Positions 5,292 through 7,623 of a stretch of 7,623 nt of DNA are shown here, piece by piece. The stretch is from positions 1 to 7,623 of the forward strand of contig NZ_CALJRX010000242.1 in NCBI RefSeq assembly GCF_937976265.1. The letters run 5' to 3'. Made by a program: the position numbers and the translations under genes. The notes under the pieces are model-generated. The model did no database searches. It had not been told where the DNA came from and saw only the letters and a list, made by a program, of their open reading frames with translations. The DNA is from an uncultured Haemophilus sp. Lineage in GTDB: Bacteria; Pseudomonadota; Gammaproteobacteria; Enterobacterales; Pasteurellaceae. Each line of letters starts with the position of its first letter. Position 1 is the first letter of the stretch.

Positions 5292-6383
5292 TTATTCCAG
5301 TCCTTCCACATTGGGATTTTTAGTAATGAACATCGCATCGCCATAACTGAAAAAACGATAGCGATTTTCGACCGCACTTTTATAGGCGTTCATGGTGTGG
5401 CTAAAGCCTGCGAAGGCAGACACCAACATAATCAATGTACTTTCCGGCAAGTGGAAGTTGGTAATTAACGCATCCACCACACGGAATGATTTGCCCGGGT
5501 AAATAAAAATAGACGTATCAGAAAAATAAGGTTCAATTAAATCTGGGTTGCCATTTTCTTCTGCAGATAGAGCAGCGGTTTCAACAGAACGCACTGATGT
5601 TGTGCCTACCGCAATGACACGTTTCCCCGCTTTTTTCGTTTCAATAATGGCATTGCAGACTTCTTGAGAAAGCTCCACATATTCCGCGTGCATAATGTGA
5701 TCTTCGATATTTTCAACACGTACGGGTTGGAATGTACCTGCGCCCACGTGCAAAGTCACAAATTCAAAATTAACGCCTTTTTCGTGTAATTTTTGTAAAA
5801 GCTCATCATCAAAATGCAAGCCTGCCGTTGGTGCCGCCACTGCACCAGGCACTTTGTTATACACGGTTTGATAGCATTCTTGATCCGCTTCTTCATCAGG
5901 GCGATCAATATAAGGCGGCAAAGGCATATGACCGATTTCTTGTAACACATCAAGCACATTACGACTTTTATCCGCTAATTCCACTTCAAAAAGGGCATCT
6001 TGACGACCGATCATAATCGCTTTTACGCCATTATTTTCACCGAGCTTATCTTCACCTAAAAATAATTCAGCCCCTTCTTTCGGCGCTTTTGACGAACGAA
6101 TATGCGCCAAGAAATGATGTTCACTTAAAACACGTTCAACCAACACTTCAATTTTTCCGCCACTGGCTTTGTGACCAAACATACGAGCAGGGATTACGCG
6201 CGTATTGTTAAAAATCAACAAATCGCCTTCGTCGATTAAATCCAATACATCGGTAAAAGTGCGGTGAGAAATTTCTCCGTTTTCGCCATTAAGTTGTAAC
6301 AAGCGACAAGAAGAGCGATCTTCTTTAGGGTAACGAGCAATCAGCTCATCTGGTAAGTCAAAATGAAAGTCAGAAACACGCAT
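5292..6383 (-). CDS. queA: S-adenosylmethionine:tRNA ribosyltransferase-isomerase
   Basis: QueA transfers and isomerises the ribosyl group of S-adenosylmethionine onto preQ1 already in tRNA, making epoxyqueuosine at position 34. The 363-residue protein is complete (E. coli: about 356) and carries the family blocks in order: MRVSDFHFDLPDELIARYP at the N-terminus, FNNTRVIPAR (58-67), GAVAAPTAGLHF (180-191), LHVGAGTFQPVR (211-222), VGTTSVRS (259-266), NFHLPESTL (309-317) and YRFFSYGDAMFI (342-353). The ATG at 6383 is the family start, but no Shine-Dalgarno is visible in the AT-rich stretch before it, so translation may depend on an unstructured leader. It converges on the aminotransferase gene and shares a bidirectional terminator with it. 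An intrinsic terminator lies in its upstream region. Two uptake signal cores fall inside the coding region. Confidence 0.98.
   Translation of the reverse strand: MRVSDFHFDLPDELIARYPKEDRSSCRLLQLNGENGEISHRTFTDVLDLIDEGDLLIFNNTRVIPARMFGHKASGGKIEVLVERVLSEHHFLAHIRSSKAPKEGAELFLGEDKLGENNGVKAIMIGRQDALFEVELADKSRNVLDVLQEIGHMPLPPYIDRPDEEADQECYQTVYNKVPGAVAAPTAGLHFDDELLQKLHEKGVNFEFVTLHVGAGTFQPVRVENIEDHIMHAEYVELSQEVCNAIIETKKAGKRVIAVGTTSVRSVETAALSAEENGNPDLIEPYFSDTSIFIYPGKSFRVVDALITNFHLPESTLIMLVSAFAGFSHTMNAYKSAVENRYRFFSYGDAMFITKNPNVEGLE
5371..5379 (-). repeat. Hin-type uptake signal sequence
   Basis: Exact core on the minus strand in the 3' part of queA. The extension (CG, AAAATC, then GTTTTT six bases further) fits the long consensus well. 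Confidence 0.9.
6257..6265 (+). repeat. Hin-type uptake signal sequence
   Basis: Exact AAGTGCGGT core on the plus strand in the 5' part of queA, followed by GAGAAATT; the downstream AT tract is weaker than at the other copies. Confidence 0.88.
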
Positions 6384-6416
6384 AATTGTAAATCATGAAA
6401 GCTAAAAATGGGGCAT

Positions 6417-6445
6417 AGTCTAGAGCTATTCGGAGGAAAGAACAA
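6417..6445 (-). promoter_or_regulatory. Weak candidate promoter for queA, downstream of the terminator
   Basis: On the minus strand TTGTTC (6445-6440), 17-nt spacer, TAGACT (6422-6417). About 3 of 6 and 4 of 6 positions match consensus. If used it would start transcription near 6410, giving queA a short leader free of the terminator. Confidence 0.3.
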
Positions 6446-6446
6446 G

Positions 6447-6477
6447 AAAAAAAGCCCTTTCAAAAAGGTGAAAGGGC
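6447..6477 (-). terminator. Intrinsic terminator between trhP and queA
   Basis: On the minus strand GCCCTTTC and GAAAGGGC (plus positions 6470-6477 and 6454-6461) form a perfect 8-bp stem with an 8-nt loop, followed by seven Ts (6453-6447). It lies about 100 nt beyond the trhP stop and 63 nt before the queA start. A strong minus-strand promoter lies between the trhP stop and this hairpin, so it may end a short RNA or act as a queA leader attenuator as well as stopping trhP. Confidence 0.88.
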
Positions 6478-6527
6478 AAAATATTTGGAGTCATACTATG
6501 AGTTGTTGAATTAACAAATCAGGTATG
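6447..6527 (-). ncRNA. Candidate ~80-nt small RNA or terminated queA leader
   Basis: The stretch from the predicted start near 6527 to the T-run at 6447 has its own strong promoter (TTGCAT-16-TATAAT) and its own intrinsic terminator, and holds no open reading frame of note. Near the 5' end a short hairpin is possible: TTGTT and AACAA arms around 5 nt (plus positions 6504-6518). The 3' end, a stable hairpin with seven Us, has the form of an Hfq-type sRNA tail. I do not recognise it as a known RNA family; it may simply be a terminated leader of queA. Confidence 0.4.
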
Positions 6528-6533
6528 GGATGT

Positions 6534-6561
6534 ATTATAGTGCATTCATTAACAAATGCAA
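6534..6561 (-). promoter_or_regulatory. Strong predicted promoter upstream of queA
   Basis: On the minus strand TTGCAT (6561-6556), a 16-nt spacer and a perfect TATAAT (6539-6534). Transcription should start near 6527. A 6-bp inverted repeat, TGCATT (6541-6546) and AATGCA (6555-6560), lies across the spacer and the edge of the -35 box and could be an operator. The transcript meets the terminator at 6447-6477 before reaching queA. Confidence 0.65.
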
Positions 6562-6576
6562 CAATTTTTTAACAAA

Positions 6577-7623
6577 TTAATTGTGTGGATTGCGTGTGTT
6601 AGTGTTGACCAAGTTACGCATCAACAATGCATAATCAAGTTGGACGTCTTGTGGCACATCTAAAAAGACAAAGTGGCCATCGCCAAGTGCGGCTTCCACA
6701 TTTTCGTTTTTGCGATTGAGCATTTTTTCAATCTTAAAGACGATGTTGCCTTGTGGTGTCATCATTTCTACTTCATCACCCAGCAAGAATTTGTTTTTTA
6801 CTGCCACTTCAGCCATACCTTGCTCGTTACGTTTACCGGTAAATTCACCGACAAATTGTTGGCGTTCAGAGATAGAGTAGCCATATTCGTAATTTTGGTA
6901 TTCATCGTGCGTATGGCGACGTAAGAAACCTTCGGTATAACCACGATGCGCAAGGGATTCCAACGTATCCATTAAGCTTTCATCAAATGGTTTGCCTGCT
7001 GCCGCATCATCAATGGCTTTGCGGTAAACTTGTGCGGTTCTTGCGCAGTAATAGAATGATTTAGTACGACCTTCGATTTTTAAAGAATGGACGCCAAGTG
7101 CGGTCAATTTTTCCACGTGTTGTACTGCACGCAGGTCTTTTGAGTTCATAAAGTAAGTGCCGTGCTCATCTTCAAAAGCGGTCATTTGCTCATCGGGCTT
7201 TTGTGATTCGGTGTAAAGGAAAACTTTATCCGTTACCGCACCTTCGCCCAAGGTTGGTGCGACATTTTTCACTTCGATTTGTTGAGCGGGATCGATTTTC
7301 GGTACGATGTTGCCCACTTCATCCGTGGTGCCTTCTTCCATTTTATATTCCCAGCGGCAAGCATTCGTGCAAGTACCTTGGTTTGGGTCACGTTTGTTGA
7401 TATAGCCAGAAAGTAAGCAACGGCCGGAATACGCCATGCATAACGCACCGTGTACGAAGATTTCGAGTTCGATATCGGGCACATGTTGGCGAATTTCAGC
7501 GATCTCTTCAATGGATAATTCGCGCGATAAAATCACACGAGTTAACCCCATTTGTTTCCAGAATTTTACCGTTGCCCAGTTTACCGCATTCGCTTGTACA
7601 GAAAGGTGAATATCAATATCCGG
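6577..7623 (-). CDS. trhP: TrhP (YegQ), U32-family tRNA U34 hydroxylation protein (5' end outside window)
   Basis: This is the C-terminal 348 residues of a peptidase-U32-family protein; E. coli TrhP (YegQ) is about 450 long, so roughly 100 N-terminal residues are beyond the right edge. Despite the family name, TrhP acts in prephenate-dependent hydroxylation of tRNA wobble uridine (ho5U34). The frame is open through the edge and begins PDIDIHLSVQANAVNWATVK, so the Met at 7551 is internal and not the start. The U32 signature EIFVHGALCMAYSGRC is at about 7417-7464. Cysteines in a C-x6-C-x15-C-x3-C arrangement (positions 62, 69, 85 and 89 of the fragment) are candidate iron-sulfur ligands. SLKIEGRTKSFYY follows, then the C-terminal barrel-like domain from FVGEFTGKR onward. 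A terminator lies about 100 nt past the stop. One uptake core is inside. Confidence 0.95.
   Translation of the reverse strand, partial: PDIDIHLSVQANAVNWATVKFWKQMGLTRVILSRELSIEEIAEIRQHVPDIELEIFVHGALCMAYSGRCLLSGYINKRDPNQGTCTNACRWEYKMEEGTTDEVGNIVPKIDPAQQIEVKNVAPTLGEGAVTDKVFLYTESQKPDEQMTAFEDEHGTYFMNSKDLRAVQHVEKLTALGVHSLKIEGRTKSFYYCARTAQVYRKAIDDAAAGKPFDESLMDTLESLAHRGYTEGFLRRHTHDEYQNYEYGYSISERQQFVGEFTGKRNEQGMAEVAVKNKFLLGDEVEMMTPQGNIVFKIEKMLNRKNENVEAALGDGHFVFLDVPQDVQLDYALLMRNLVNTNTRNPHN
7096..7104 (+). repeat. Hin-type uptake signal sequence
   Basis: Exact AAGTGCGGT core on the plus strand inside trhP, followed by CA and ATTTTT, a good match to the extended consensus. Confidence 0.9.

Noticed and set aside
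5756..5959. Second minus-strand frame inside queA
   Set aside because: Out-of-frame shadow; composition is unlike a real protein and queA is intact in its own frame.
6681..6695. Additional uptake sequence in trhP
   Set aside because: AAGTGCGGC has a mismatch at the last core base; not counted as a true core.

Overview
The window looks like a chromosomal segment from a member of the Pasteurellaceae, most likely Haemophilus or a close relative. The evidence is an AT-rich base composition, seven exact copies of the Hin-type DNA uptake signal core (AAGTGCGGT or its complement), and proteins that match the gammaproteobacterial queA-tgt-yajC-secD cluster. The exact species cannot be read from the sequence.

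Layout, left to right. Almost everything is on the minus strand, so transcription runs right to left. At the left edge is secD (the last ~100 residues lie outside the window), preceded by yajC; together they encode the Sec translocon accessory proteins. Upstream of yajC is a tightly coupled pair: a TusA/SirA-like sulfur-carrier protein and a hemerythrin-domain di-iron protein. Next is tgt (tRNA-guanine transglycosylase), followed by a 210-bp divergent promoter region. The only plus-strand gene follows: a HisC-like, PLP-dependent aminotransferase with a twin-arginine signal peptide, predicted to be periplasmic. It converges on queA, and the two genes share a perfect 12-bp bidirectional terminator. 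A 193-bp intergenic region separates queA from the C-terminal three quarters of trhP (yegQ), a U32-family tRNA hydroxylase whose start is beyond the right edge.

How the genes fit together. Tgt and QueA carry out consecutive steps of queuosine synthesis at tRNA position 34, and TrhP makes 5-hydroxyuridine at the same position. A TusA-type protein could supply sulfur for s2U34, but this paralog is not shown to do so. YajC and SecD belong to protein export, an association with queA-tgt known from E. coli. The exported aminotransferase is the outsider: opposite strand, own promoter, own terminator, no Hin-type uptake sequence, and one exact copy of the uptake core used by the other Pasteurellaceae subclade. 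It splits queA from tgt.

Most worth checking: (1) the Tat-exported aminotransferase cassette and its possible ArgR-type operator; (2) the strong promoter followed almost immediately by an intrinsic terminator upstream of both tgt and queA, which suggests leader attenuation or small RNAs; (3) the USS-pair terminator that creates a false N-terminal extension on the hemerythrin gene. I found no CRISPR array, transposase, rRNA or tRNA gene.
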